DNA from: Heliopora coerulea
Taxonomy: Eukaryota; Cnidaria; Anthozoa; Scleralcyonacea; Helioporidae
Length of the DNA: 64,000 nt
Reading direction: 5' to 3'
Assembly: GCA_030142905.1 (NCBI GenBank)
Contig: JASJOG010000512.1
Coordinates: 62,001 to 126,000, forward strand
Part shown: positions 1 to 9,527 of the stretch, piece after piece
How the letters are laid out: every line of letters starts with the position of its first letter
Position numbering within the stretch: position 1 is the first letter of the stretch
The notes under the pieces: model-generated
What the model saw: the letters and a program-made list of their open reading frames with translations, nothing else
What the model was told of the DNA's origin: nothing
Databases searched by the model: none
Made by a program: the position numbers and the translations under genes

Positions 1-820
1 ACAAGAATCCGTTCTACTTTTATCGTCATTTTTTCAAATGTCATCAAACAATTAATCTTCGAACTACATTTCTTGAACATCCGGGAAAAGGTGGACTGAT
101 AAAAGCGTCCTCATTTCTGCAAAATTGATGCGACACTTTATCGCCGATTATTCAATTAACTCGATCTTTCAACGGCTAAGCGGTGGTGAGGACTTTCTAA
201 AATCACCAAATTTAAAACAAGTCCACGTCACTTTTTCTTGTAAGAGGACAACAACGAGAAGAAACTGGCCTGTTTGCGAAACTTTCCACTGCAAAGGAAC
301 TTTTTCTGTTATTTACTATTCCTAAAACGAGGAGAGGTCTCTCGCCAAACAAAGTTACGTTCCTAAATGTAACTTATAATTATGTAAATTTACACTATCC
401 AGGAACAATCAGAATTTTATTAATTTACTCTACATAAGCATGGACGCTTTTCCTACCTAAAAGGAAAGGTCCCACCGCGAAAAGGTTACTCAGCATGTAA
501 TCTTTACCTTTCCTTACCAGCAATCCATATTCTATTTTATAAGGGCGACGACCGTTATTTCTATCCTGCTGATGGTCAAAATCCTTCAGTACAAATTAAT
601 TACGACAAGTATATTCTAAAGAAGCCAAACAACAGTTGAAACAGGAGAAACGCTGTATCTAGTGAGCTTTAAAGTGCACGCAATTAATCCGCATATTTTC
701 TTCGAATTTTTCGGTTTAATCGATCTTAAAAAGTTCGTCACACCACCAGATCTTTGCAGTTGTTCCTATTCATTCTACATTCTTATCAAATCTACACGTA
801 TAATTATTTTTACCTTTTAG

Positions 821-940
821 ACATAGACGAATGTAAGAATACAAGTGTTTGTCATTCGAATGCTTCCTGCACTAACTCTAATGGATCGTTTAGCTGTGCA
901 TGCAACACAGGATTCACAGGAGATGGAAAAAACTGCACCG
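821..940 (+). CDS. Internal exon, calcium-binding EGF-like domain (copy 1)
   Basis: A 120-bp exon encodes one EGF module of 40 residues. It opens with the DIDEC calcium-binding signature and has the six-cysteine pattern ending in GFTGDGKNC. The acceptor is a pyrimidine stretch ending TTTTAG just before 821 and the donor is GTAATT at 941. Both boundaries are phase 1, which is usual for shuffled EGF exons and lets the module be added or skipped in frame. It is probably part of the extracellular stem of a receptor continued by the Ig exons and the transmembrane exon downstream on the same strand. The domain call is safe; membership of one transcript with the downstream exons is inferred from strand and phase. 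Confidence 0.85.
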
Positions 941-2117
941 GTAATTCTTTGCACTCAATTTTATTCACTGTAAGTGATCATCGCAGCACGAAGCGTTTCC
1001 ATAAAATACCACTGCTTACATCCCTCCCTCACTTTTCTTTCTGTTTCGAGCTCTTCTGAGAAAATTTTAATCCTTGCCGTTCTATACGAACAGAAAAATA
1101 AAGATGGATGTAAAACCGAATCAAGTGAGATTTCTCTTACTGAAAGCAATTTAGGTTTAAGTTATCATTACGTTCGATGTTGATCTTCGTCCCGCCGCAA
1201 AGAAATTCTTCACTCCCTATATAGTTTCACTGTAAAGGACATTTAAATTAAATGTCAAATTACCAGACGAAAACATTGTTTCTCATCGATGTAAGTGGTT
1301 AATGAACGATAACAAGAATCCGTTCCAATTTTTTCCTAATTATTACAAATGTCTTTAAACAATTAATCTTCAAACTAAATTTGGATATCCGTGAAAAGGT
1401 GGATCGAGAAAAGCCTCCCCATTTGTGTAAAATTGATAAGACACTATATAACCGGTTATTTAATTAACTCGATCTTTCAACGGCTAAGCGGTGGTGAGGA
1501 CTTTCTAAAATCACCAAATTTGAAACAAGTCCATGTCACTTTTAGTTTTCAGATTACAACAACGAGAAGAAACTGGCCTATTTCCGAAACTTTCTACTGC
1601 AAAGAAACTTTTTCTGTTATTTACTATTCCTAACACCTGAAGAGTTTTCTTATTCTTTAATTATAAGAGTTCTATAATTATATCAATTTACACTATCCAG
1701 GCACAATCAGTCTTCTATTAAATTTCTGTGTATAGCATTGATGCTTTTCCTATCTAAAAGGAAAGGTTCCACCGCGGAAAGTTTACTCAACTTGTAATCT
1801 TTACCTTTCCTTACCAGCAATCCATATTCTATTTTATAAGGGCGACGACCGTTATTTCTATCCTGCTAATAGTCAAAATCTTTCAGTACAAATTAATTAC
1901 TACAAATATATTCTAAAGAAGCCAAACAACAGTTGAAACAGGAGAAACGCTGTATCTAGTGAGCTTTAAAGTGCACGCAATTAATATGCCTATTTTCTTC
2001 GAATTTTTCGGTTTAATCGATCTTAAAAAGTTCGTCACCCCATTAGATCTTTGCAGTTGCTCCTATTCATTTTACTTTCTTATCAAATTGTCCCGTGTAA
2101 TTATTTTTACCTTTTAG

Positions 2118-2237
2118 ACATTGACGAGTGTAACGATACAAGTGTTTGTCATTCGGATGCTTCCTGCACTAACTCTAATGGATCATATAGCTGTGCATGT
2201 AACACAGGATTTACAGGAGATGGAAAAAACTGCACTG
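2118..2237 (+). CDS. Internal exon, calcium-binding EGF-like domain (copy 2)
   Basis: This exon is the duplicate of the one at 821-940: 120 bp, phase 1 at both ends, TTTTAG acceptor and GTAATT donor. The module again begins DIDEC and keeps all six cysteines. It differs at a few residues, for example N to D in the second loop and F to Y before the fourth cysteine. An open frame and intact splice sites suggest it is still used. Two successive EGF modules of this type usually form a rigid calcium-stabilised rod. Together with copy 1 it shows how the extracellular region grew by exon duplication. Confidence 0.85.
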
Positions 2238-2339
2238 GTAATTCTTTACACTCAATTTTATGCTCTCTAAATGATCATTACAGCACAATTCGTTTTCATA
2301 AAATGCCACTATTTATATCCTTCAGTAGATAGAAATCCC

Positions 2340-2790
2340 CGAGCAAAGCGAATTTTCTATTTCTCACAAATTTCCTCCTATTTTAGGAAAAGAAAATTTT
2401 CTATTTCTAACAAATTTAATCCATTTTGGAAAAAATCTTTAACGTCAGTTTGTTGAAGATTTTACTAAAGATTTTGTTGAAGATTTTGTTTAAAATTTTG
2501 TTAAAGATTTTGTTAAAGTCTTTTGTTAAAGATTTGTTAAAGATTCTTATCACACAACAATCACGTGACCAATCATATGAACAATCACGTAGCAATCAAA
2601 CAACAATCACTTAGCAATCCGACAACAATTACATGAACTGAACAATCACACAATTAGCGCAAGCAGTCGAAACCAGACCAAACCACTTAATCTCACCAGT
2701 TCCAACTAGTTTATCTTTCCAGTTCCAACCGGTTCCATTCAAAATAGATTTTTAACTTATAACGAATATCTATTATGTAATAAAGGAGGA
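2340..2790. repeat. Low-complexity repeats at the left end of the Polinton-like element
   Basis: 2345-2420 repeats a TTTTCTATTTCT-CACAAATTT unit twice. 2450-2550 is a degenerate array of about 12 bp built on GATTTTGTTAAA. 2551-2650 repeats CAATCAC/ACAACAATCAC. The block lies between the presumed left terminus and the first viral gene, where Polintons often have repetitive terminal inverted repeats. The matching right end is missing, so terminal-repeat status cannot be shown. Confidence 0.55.
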
Positions 2791-2791
2791 A

Positions 2792-3028
2792 ATGAGTGAA
2801 GAACAAAGCTCACAAAGTTCACAAGGTTCACAAAGTTTTTTAAGTTCTCAATGGTTGTTATATTTTCAAGGATCATTATGTTCTGATTGTTTTGAGTATA
2901 TACGATATTTGGATTATTTTGGATACTCGCAGCACTCAATATATTGATTATGTCAAGAATCACAATGCTCGTTGTGTTCCCGAGATTCTCAGAATGTAGA
3001 AGAAGAACCCTTACCAGATGATTGGTAA
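2792..3028 (+). pseudogene. Gln/Ser-rich small ORF, one in-frame stop
   Basis: From an ATG at 2792 the frame encodes a serine- and glutamine-rich segment followed by an aromatic, cysteine-containing stretch, meets TGA at 2945, and stays open in the same frame to TAA at 3026. The post-stop part has a CxxC-like cysteine pair and an acidic C-terminus. The end overlaps the ATG of the next frame at 3018, as tightly packed viral genes often do. I do not recognise a family. It may be a genuine first gene of the element with one nonsense mutation, or chance. Confidence 0.35.
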
Positions 3029-4049
3029 AAAATTTAATAATAAAGAGATGAGTCTATTTTATGGTTATCATGATGGTGATGAGAACAACAACAACAACAA
3101 TAAAGATTCTCTAACCAAAAAAGGAGAAATCACTGGAGAGCTTATTCTGAACAAAGCAATTATAAAAAATAATCCAATCAACAAATATGATATTATAAAC
3201 GTGAAGTACATAAACAGTTTATTTTTGGAAACAATTATTTTAAATGAACTTAAAGAATCAACAGGATTTTACAAGATAGATAGAGCAAACAACAACAAAC
3301 TTTCTTTTAATAGAACCACCAGAAAAATATCTAATCTTTATGATCAATCATTATCTCAAAATGATGCTACTCAAAGTAATAATAACATAAAACCCAAACT
3401 TTGTAAAAAAAAAAAAACAGAGTGAATAACAGATATTTCGTCGAATTCAATGGAAGAGTTTTTATTCCAGACATAGATTTGAGTCCATCATCTGGTACAC
3501 CAAACATAACAAATTTTTTCGGGATTTACAGATTGAGAGGTTATGATGCAAGCATAAATTGGTTAAGAAATTGTTTTTTCGTACAAAATGACCGCTTTGT
3601 ACGGTTCTCAACAATTGGAGATCTTGTTATTTCAAATTCCACAAATACATTTATGAGAATAGGCGCTGCGAATGATGCTGTTGCACCATTCAAAAACAAG
3701 GCCAATGCAGGCTTACTCAACAAATGGTATAGTTTATCCGTACATTGGTATGATGATGGTTCATCACGAACTAATAAAAGTTCTGTTTACTGTAATGGAG
3801 TGAAATTAACAAATTTTACTTCAACAGGTTTACAATTAAATAAAAAAAATGGTAATTGGAGCTTTGAATTATGATGATACAACTAAATTCTCTAATTTCG
3901 CCATGAATTTAGCTTGAACTTGATTGTTTAAAGGAGATATTGCATTGATTGTGTTTCGAAAAGGAATTATGGAGGAAAAAACCATTTTGATGTATCATAA
4001 ACTTTTTTGTGAAAAATGGTATAACATTGATCACAACCCTATTGAGTAA
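3018..4049 (+). pseudogene. Fibre-like protein with C-terminal LamG/concanavalin-like lectin domain, broken
   Basis: An Asn/Lys-rich N-terminal part (3018 to about 3405) runs into a 13-A homopolymer. In another frame from 3425 follows a jelly-roll segment with the features of a laminin-G/concanavalin-like domain: NKWYSLSVHW, then SSVYCNG. After a second A-run near 3845 and another shift near 3920, the last 39 codons (3930-4049) resume with the KGDIA and WYNIDHN motifs typical of the end of such domains in cnidarian Polinton proteins. I read one gene with at least three frameshifts, two of them at A-runs. By analogy it would be an exposed receptor-binding or fibre protein; that role is inference. 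Confidence 0.6.
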
Positions 4050-4244
4050 CAAAATTTTCATATTCTTTTTCAGATTATGAAAATTTATTCGAGACAGTGT
4101 TCGCTGCGCTCACTCTTCACCATTATTATTATTGTCAAAACTTTTGTATTTGATCACATGTTTACCAACTGTTACTCCACCACTTATGATTCCTAGGAAT
4201 GGTAGGAATAGTGTGAATTTTTAAACAATAGATTTTACGTCTCT
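4050..4244. other. Intergenic gap between converging Polinton genes
   Basis: The fibre-like gene ends at 4049 from the left and a minus-strand gene ends at 4245 from the right. The gap contains one copy of the scattered GC-rich repeat at 4097-4113 (GTGTTCGCTGCGCTCAC). No other gene is seen. Confidence 0.5.
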
Positions 4245-4559
4245 TCATAAGAGTTTGTCAGCCATGAGTTCCTTACCCAATTCCTCACTGCTTTCGATTG
4301 CATCTAATCCCCCCAAGAGATTAAAGAATCTACTGATTAGCATGTCTGTTAGGAAAGAGTTTGCTTTGTCACCTTGTTTTGCTTCGTACTGTGCGTAGAT
4401 TTTGTTGATTGTTTTTTCCGAAGCTTTTCTAATGACTTTTACAGACTGTTCTATTTCCCCATCTTCAGATAGTTTGATCAGTTCTGCTCTTTTTCTTTCA
4501 ACATCTTCGTTAACATTGTCATTAGGTGTACTAGCAGAAGGAACTTCAGTATTTTCCAT
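4245..4559 (-). CDS. Small acidic/helical Polinton protein, function unknown
   Basis: An intact 104-residue frame on the minus strand. The first 20 residues are Ser/Pro/Thr/Asn-rich and probably disordered; the remainder is charged and predicted helical (ERKRAELIKL, SVKVIRKASEK), ending in a leucine-rich segment. There is no cysteine cluster or membrane helix. The start ATG at 4559 is preceded by AAAATAAATAGTA, matching the element's shared A/T start motif. It follows the packaging ATPase by 11 bp and would be co-oriented with the capsid genes, so a virion or assembly role is plausible but unproven. Confidence 0.55.
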   Translation of the reverse strand: MENTEVPSASTPNDNVNEDVERKRAELIKLSEDGEIEQSVKVIRKASEKTINKIYAQYEAKQGDKANSFLTDMLISRFFNLLGGLDAIESSEELGKELMADKLL

Positions 4560-4570
4560 TACTATTTATT

Positions 4571-5194
4571 TTAAGAAGAAAAAAGCGAACGTCCAATTTT
4601 GTATCCGTAAGGATATCTTAGATTAATTTCCAGTCTGGAATATTTTTTAGTTTTTAGAATATTTTTTATTTCATCAATCTCTTTTTTATCTGAGACATCT
4701 AAATATTCTTCTATTATTTCATTCATGTCTTTTTTGTTTGGATTGTAAAAAGTCACTAGTTTTGAAATATTTTCTCTATAAAGTTTTCTGATAGATGTTA
4801 GCTGTTGGGTGATGACTATAGTGCTCAGATTGAAGTGTCGTGCTGAGAATGCGAGTTTTACAAGTTCGCTAGTTCTATTTTTCACACACTTACCACTGGC
4901 ACAGTTGTCAAGAATAATTAGGCTATTTGTTCCCGTGGCGTAGTTGACCACATACTTTAGATAGAACTCAACATCGTCTTGATCACAAGGTATTGCAATG
5001 TAGTCTTCATCTTTGTCATACTTCCACTTCTCATAGGTTTTATTCCACTCAAAAGTTGGACAGATTAGAAATATGTAATCAAAATGTTTATAATATTCCG
5101 CTTCCAACATTTCCAAAAGATAACTAGTTTTTCAACATGATTTAATTCCAACAATGATCATACTGAAGGGTGTGTTTGAAGCTTCGCTTTTCAT
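4571..5194 (-). pseudogene. A32/FtsK-like DNA packaging ATPase, stop codon inside Walker A
   Basis: The frame from ATG 5194 to 4571 encodes about 207 residues of a viral genome-packaging ATPase of the A32 (FtsK/HerA) superfamily, which pumps DNA into capsids. A hydrophobic strand SMIIVG leads into a P-loop, but the codon expected for the second-to-last glycine is TGA (5132-5134), so the Walker A motif is interrupted. Downstream the frame is fully open: strand DYIFLICPTFEWN, Walker B SLIILDN and a TQQL segment (sensor-like). Length and order fit compact Polinton ATPases. A single base change explains the break. It sits between the capsid gene (14 bp upstream) and the small acidic gene. Start chosen at the ATG 8-20 bp after an A/T-rich motif. 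Confidence 0.85.
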
Positions 5195-5207
5195 TTTTTT
5201 ATTTTAT

Positions 5208-6422
5208 CTAATATTGAATGGACATTAGGTCTCTGTTTACAATGTTTACAAGTCCATCTGACAAGACGAAGATTTTACACATAACGTTTGCAGTTGTTAC
5301 CTTCTTGATTTCCAACAGAAGCCCGGATTGTGTGTTAACTAGTTTTTTACCATTTTCAGAGGTGAAAGTGTCGTTTACTGTTCTAAGATCAACAACTAGT
5401 GCGAAGTGATCCTTGTAGAACTTCTGTATTGACATGAACTGGTCTTTACTATCGAGTTCGAATACTCGCATAGCTTCCTTAAAGAATCTTGACTTGGGGA
5501 TTCCCTAACTGTACACCGAGTTTGGTATCCTCTCAATTGTTACTTTTACACTCTCCGTATTAGGGTATACTTACTCCTCACTGTTTGTAATCGTCTTATT
5601 TCTAAACAACAGAACCACAGCTTTCATGCTTTTCCTTAGGAGGTTGATAGTTTCATTGATTAGTGTGTTGTCTTTGTCACACTCTGTTGTTTTCATCAGA
5701 GTTGCGTGCTCGTATGATAGGGATCGTCCGATATCGTACCCACTTATCACATCACTAGCCAAGTCTTGATTCTCCACTGTCTCATACTCGAGTTCAAGGT
5801 TTTCAAGAGTATATCCCCCAACGCTTTGACCAGACTGTGTAACCATAGTATCCGCAGCTTTAGGTAGAGTTATTATGTACTGGAGGTTGTTAGTCATGTC
5901 GTGTGGTGAGTACAGACCGTGGTCTTCCAGGATTTTACCTAGTTTGATTCTTTGCTTTGTTCCATGTACATTGAACATTAGCGCGTCAGATACTTTGGAT
6001 GTATTACCAGATTTTGCGCCAGAGTCATCTTTAGATATTAGTTTTCTAAGGTTTTCACCCGCGACCCCATACTCTACCATGTCATCTCTTTCACTGCTTG
6101 TTTTCCAGAGGTCTCTGTAGACTCCGAGTACACTCCCACCCGTATTGTCATAGACGACTTCTCCTGCAAGTTTAACTACAAATCTTTCACACAAGAGCTT
6201 GCTAAGGTCGTTAAAGAACAATGATTTTGCATTTGCATTTTTGAAGTCAAACTGAAGAGTAAGAGAGTCTGGTTTAAGTTTTGGTATGTCGATGCAAATT
6301 TCTTCACCCGGACTTGCTTTGTTTGGATTGAAAGTTACAACGTGTCGTGTTCTTGTTCCTTTGATTTCAGACATTTTTAATCTTCTAAAACCAGGTTCAA
6401 GTTCTTTTAATCTTGTAGTCAT
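5208..6422 (-). pseudogene. Double jelly-roll major capsid protein (hexon-like), two in-frame stops
   Basis: One continuous minus-strand frame of 404 codons with only two interruptions, TAA at 5571-5573 and TAG at 5505-5507, and no frameshift. The protein matches the Polinton/adintovirus major capsid family seen in many cnidarian genomes, often annotated there as F54H12.2-like. Recognisable segments are FVVKLAGEVVYDNTGG, LMFNVHGTKQRIKLGKILED, NNLQYIITLP and a C-terminal ALVVDLRTV. About 400 residues is normal for this family, so the gene is full length. The ATG at 6422 follows ATAATAAATA directly. It would form the icosahedral shell. The rest is well preserved despite the two stops, suggesting recent inactivation relative to other elements here. 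Confidence 0.9.
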
Positions 6423-6440
6423 TATTTATTATATGTGGTA

Positions 6441-6490
6441 AACTTCGTTTACTGGGTTCACCGGGCTCACTTCGTTCGCTGCGTTCGCTT
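6441..6490. repeat. GC-rich degenerate repeat at a gene end (GCGAACGAAGTGAGC family)
   Basis: Several near-copies of the unit GCGAACGAAGTGAGC (minus-strand reading) lie in a row here. The stop codon of the adjacent minus-strand gene at 6467 is formed inside the unit (AAG TGA). Related copies occur at 4097-4113, 7311-7333, 10553-10586, 11356-11395, 11909-11938, 12021-12053 and 12091-12117, all inside the Polinton-like element and most at or near gene ends. Confidence 0.65.
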
Positions 6491-7740
6491 CTTTTTTCTT
6501 TCCTTATATTGATCATATACGAAACAAGCTAGCGCGATAGCTAGTAACCATAGATTTTTAGCAAGGAATTCAATACCTTTTGCTCCCCACGTTAACATTT
6601 GTGCAATTTGGTTTAGTATAGGTGCTATCAACGGTCTTAGTTTCTTTGCAACGTTTGCAATGGCTTTTGCGAGACTACTCATTGCCTTTGCTCTTTGCTT
6701 TACTACGTTTCTTGCTCTAACAACTATTGTTGTGATAATACCAGCGATAGCAATAGCGACTGCTGATATACCCACGAGATTTTCTTTTGCCCATTTCTTA
6801 AATCTTTCGAGTCTTCCAAGGTCACTTTCTTCAGCTTCTTCATCAACGATAGATTTTGTTTCTACATGGATAGGTCTTTCATTATTTTCTAGTCTTATAT
6901 TATCTGTTTGTAGTTTTGCAGTTCTCTCTAATGATTTGTATAATTGTTCCTTTTTAACATCCGTTGCTCTCAGGGCTTCTAACCTCCAGTGTTCTGCTTG
7001 TATTTCGAGAAACTCTATCTTTTCTTGTGGTGTTTTTCCCTTTGGATCTAGAACTCCTGTGAATTCTCTTAGATCTTGTTCTTTCATTGTTACAGTGATG
7101 TTGTCTACGATGTTGTCTGCCTTGTCAGCTACTTTTTCAATAGAGTTTTCAACGATATTTCTTACAACTTCTGGTTCATAGGATTCACCGAGTTGTTATT
7201 CAATTAGAGCAGCAGGAGTTTTTTCATATTCATTGATTGCCTTTTTCATATTATCATTGAACTCATCAACGTATTTCTTAATTTATCTGCTCAATAACTC
7301 AGGTTCTACAACACGTTCGCGGTGGCTCACTTTGACATTACCAATCTTTTTACCTTTGAACACAATGGAAATATTTTCTGATTTGGGCCCTGACGGGTCT
7401 CTAACAAATACAGTATTGTCTAACAATATGCTTTTATTTGGACCGTTTTTCTTTTCAAGGTTGACGTTGAATATCTTTTTGAAAGATTTTTTCTATCATT
7501 AGTTAATGATTTCCTTTTCGATCCAACGTCTTTATTTACATCAGGTATGCGGTCAACCCTACTATATTTACTTTTTGGATTAGACGTGTTGATTATGTTA
7601 AAGTCGTAGTCGTCGTTGTTGAAACTTGTTTCTTCATTCATTCTTTCGTCTTCTTCTTTGTCTACTTCGTAGTCTTCTTCAGTCCTTCGGTCTTCATTTA
7701 TGTTTTTCATTTCGAAGTCATCAAACCCGCCTTCAGTCAT
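6467..7740 (-). pseudogene. Virion membrane/minor structural protein, broken by one frameshift and two stops
   Basis: Read from ATG 7740, an acidic Asp/Glu/Asn-rich N-terminus is followed by a basic segment ending near 7495, where a shift in a T-run (A-run on the coding strand) changes frame. The second frame then runs to 6467, interrupted by TAA at 7283-7285 and 7196-7198. It contains a beta-rich segment (VFVRDPSG, ISIVFKGKKIG), a charged helical stretch with likely coiled coil (EFLEIQAEHWRLEAL), and two hydrophobic segments (ISAVAIAIAGIITTIVV and LWLLAIALACFVY) before a Lys/Arg tail. The order resembles a conserved structural protein of cnidarian Polintons; the function is not known. The single-gene reading rests on frame continuity of the second part and adjacency of the first. 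Confidence 0.6.
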
Positions 7741-8851
7741 TTATTTTATATCCTGAATATTTTCTTCTGGTATCCAAGAATTGTGTTTACTATCATAACC
7801 TAACCACTTTACTAATACCATATTTTTACCTTTCACTTTTTTCTTTTTTAATATTTTCTCCACTCTGTACATGTCATCCTTTTTATTCACAGCAGATAGT
7901 TCCTCTTCATAGAACTTTCCAATGATTGGTTCTCCCTCGTGATCCTCTATCTCATACATGTTTGGATCATCTCTGAATACTTTCACAACTTTAAAAATCT
8001 CTTCTGTGAAATTAGCCTCATAACCTTTCGTAAAGATATTCTTGTATTTAGATATCCTCACCGTATCACCAATTCTGAATTTAGGTAGAGAAAACTCTCC
8101 TAATCGATAACCATATTGTGTAAGCCACACTTGGTCTTTGTTAGACTTGTTCACATTAGCAGGTTTCATTAATATGGTGCTGTGTTTAGTTTGATTATAG
8201 TTATTTGTGAGTTCATCTAAGATATCAACCCACTTGTAAGTTCCCTTACTGTAGAAATACTTCCACATGGCTGTTTTTAGAGTTCTGATGAATCTTTCGA
8301 CTATAGCTGCTTTCCTATCTGAGTTCGTAGGGAAGTATTCAACTCTGTGTTCTTTCATGAGTTCTTTGACACCTACGTTGTAAAACTCTTTTCCTTCATC
8401 AAACTGAGTGACTTTTGGGTATTTCCCGAACGGTTCGGGAACCTTTCTTTGAATTGTTTTAATAACTCACCCACAGCCTTGTCATGTTTTTAGTATCCTT
8501 CCTATATACAGGAATGGTGAATGCATAGCGACTTAGAATTTCAACAGCTGTCAGTATCCAGTAAAATCCTTTGTTCTGGTTTTTATATTTTCTCATGTCA
8601 ACCAAGTCCATTTGCATTTGATCACCTAAATCCTTGAAGAATGTTCTTTGGAATTTGTGTCTTCTGACGATCGGTTTGTATCACGTAAAAGTATCTTGTG
8701 TCTTCAACCAGTCTTTTACTATTTTTCTACTGACGTTTAATCCCTTCTCTTTTGCTTTTTGATAAAGTCTCTCTGCAGATTGGTAACCTGTATCTGGGTT
8801 GTAGTAAATGTCTCTTAACTCTTGTTCAATAACAAAGTCTTCGTCTTTCAT
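7741..8851 (-). pseudogene. Polinton retrovirus-like integrase with C-terminal chromodomain, broken
   Basis: The gene runs from ATG 8851 (in an ATATAAATG context) to 7741. The N-terminus is a small helical DNA-binding segment, then the rve catalytic core: first Asp in QMDLVDM, second Asp in TQFDEG, and Glu in AAIVERFIRTLK, i.e. an intact D,D,E triad at codon level. The C-terminal chromodomain is complete (YRVEKIL, LVKWLGYD, SWIPEENI). Lesions: TGA at 8681-8683, probably CGA decay; a one-base shift near 8490; and an 11-bp palindromic insertion near 8425-8440. It would insert the element's linear DNA into host chromatin, with the chromodomain reading histone marks. Domain order matches Polinton c-integrases. 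Confidence 0.9.
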
Positions 8852-9501
8852 TTATATTTTGAGTGATATATAATTCTAGGAGTATGCTTCCTATTAACTC
8901 AACGTTATTATTAGCAAGAACATTGAATTCAAGAGCATTATACTGTCTTTTATTAATACTGGCTCTGCTATCTATATTCTCGAAATGTGATACCGATCCT
9001 TTCAGAGTTTGATTCGTGGCTATTGGAAGTGAAGTAATCAACTCCTTTTTCCTTCATTATCAAAATTCTTCATTCTGTCTACTGCGTCACAGCATATTGA
9101 TATATAACGTAATCACACGGTTGATGTCAACCATAGAATCACTCTTAACACTTGTATTTTTTTGTATAACTTTATTTTTTGTGAATCCTAGCAAAAGACT
9201 TTTCGGATTCATGTCTTTATCAGATTCAATAACACATTTTTCATTTTCTGGAGTCATTTCCAAAGTTATTTTTCCAATTCTTTTAAATTTCTTTGCTAAC
9301 ATGTTGAATGTCCAATATTCAGGATTGATTGACATATTTCATTTTGAACGTTTCATTTTGTGAACTGAAAACATTATTGTAATTCCAATACACTGTTGCT
9401 GACTTAAGAAGTATCTCAGGATTATCTTTGTCGATGGTTAGAGTCTCATCCAAGTCTAGCCTTTTCTTTTTTCCTTCGATGAATACAGTTATTCTTTTCA
9501 T
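8826..9501 (-). pseudogene. Penton-like minor capsid protein (single jelly-roll), several frameshifts
   Basis: Three frames together encode about 220 residues that resemble the penton-like protein of Polintons/adintoviruses: an N-terminal strand with KKKRLDLDETL and ATVYWNYNN, a middle part with PEYWTFNML and LLLGFTKNKVI, a short stretch with CCDAV in yet another frame, and a C-terminal part with SHFENIDSR ending in ILLELYI. Frame changes occur near 9340, 9105 and 9047, the last two roughly compensating. The 3' end overlaps the integrase start at 8851, so the original stop was probably close to there. The ATG at 9501 is preceded by AAAATAAATC. Penton proteins occupy capsid vertices. Family assignment is by recalled similarity, not by search. 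Confidence 0.65.
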
Positions 9502-9527
9502 GATTTATTTTATCAAATAAAAAATAA
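9502..9527. promoter_or_regulatory. 26-bp divergent start region with A/T motif in both directions
   Basis: Only 26 bp separate the minus-strand penton-like ATG (9501) from the plus-strand ATG at 9528. The spacer is almost pure A/T and reads AAAATAAATC before the minus ATG and AAAAATAAATG through the plus ATG. The same TAAATG or ATAAATA signature lies at the starts 4559, 6422, 7740, 8851, 11806 and 12153. It resembles the TAAATG late-promoter element of poxviruses and relatives; promoter function is inference. Confidence 0.5.

Larger units (their letters stand above)
1..2325. repeat. Tandem duplication of about 1.3 kb, each unit carrying one EGF exon
   Basis: The sequence from position 1 is repeated from about 1312, closely matching through the upstream intron, the exon and about 90 bp of downstream intron. 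Offsets between the copies are 1297 to 1311 bp, so small indels have accumulated. Homology after the second exon stops near 2324, where the Polinton-like element begins. The copies differ by scattered substitutions, which implies an old duplication. Inside the introns I see no other gene. Confidence 0.85.

Noticed and set aside
6660..7181. 173-residue plus-strand frame opposite the virion membrane protein
   Set aside because: It is the antisense shadow of the minus-strand coding region and lacks any motif.
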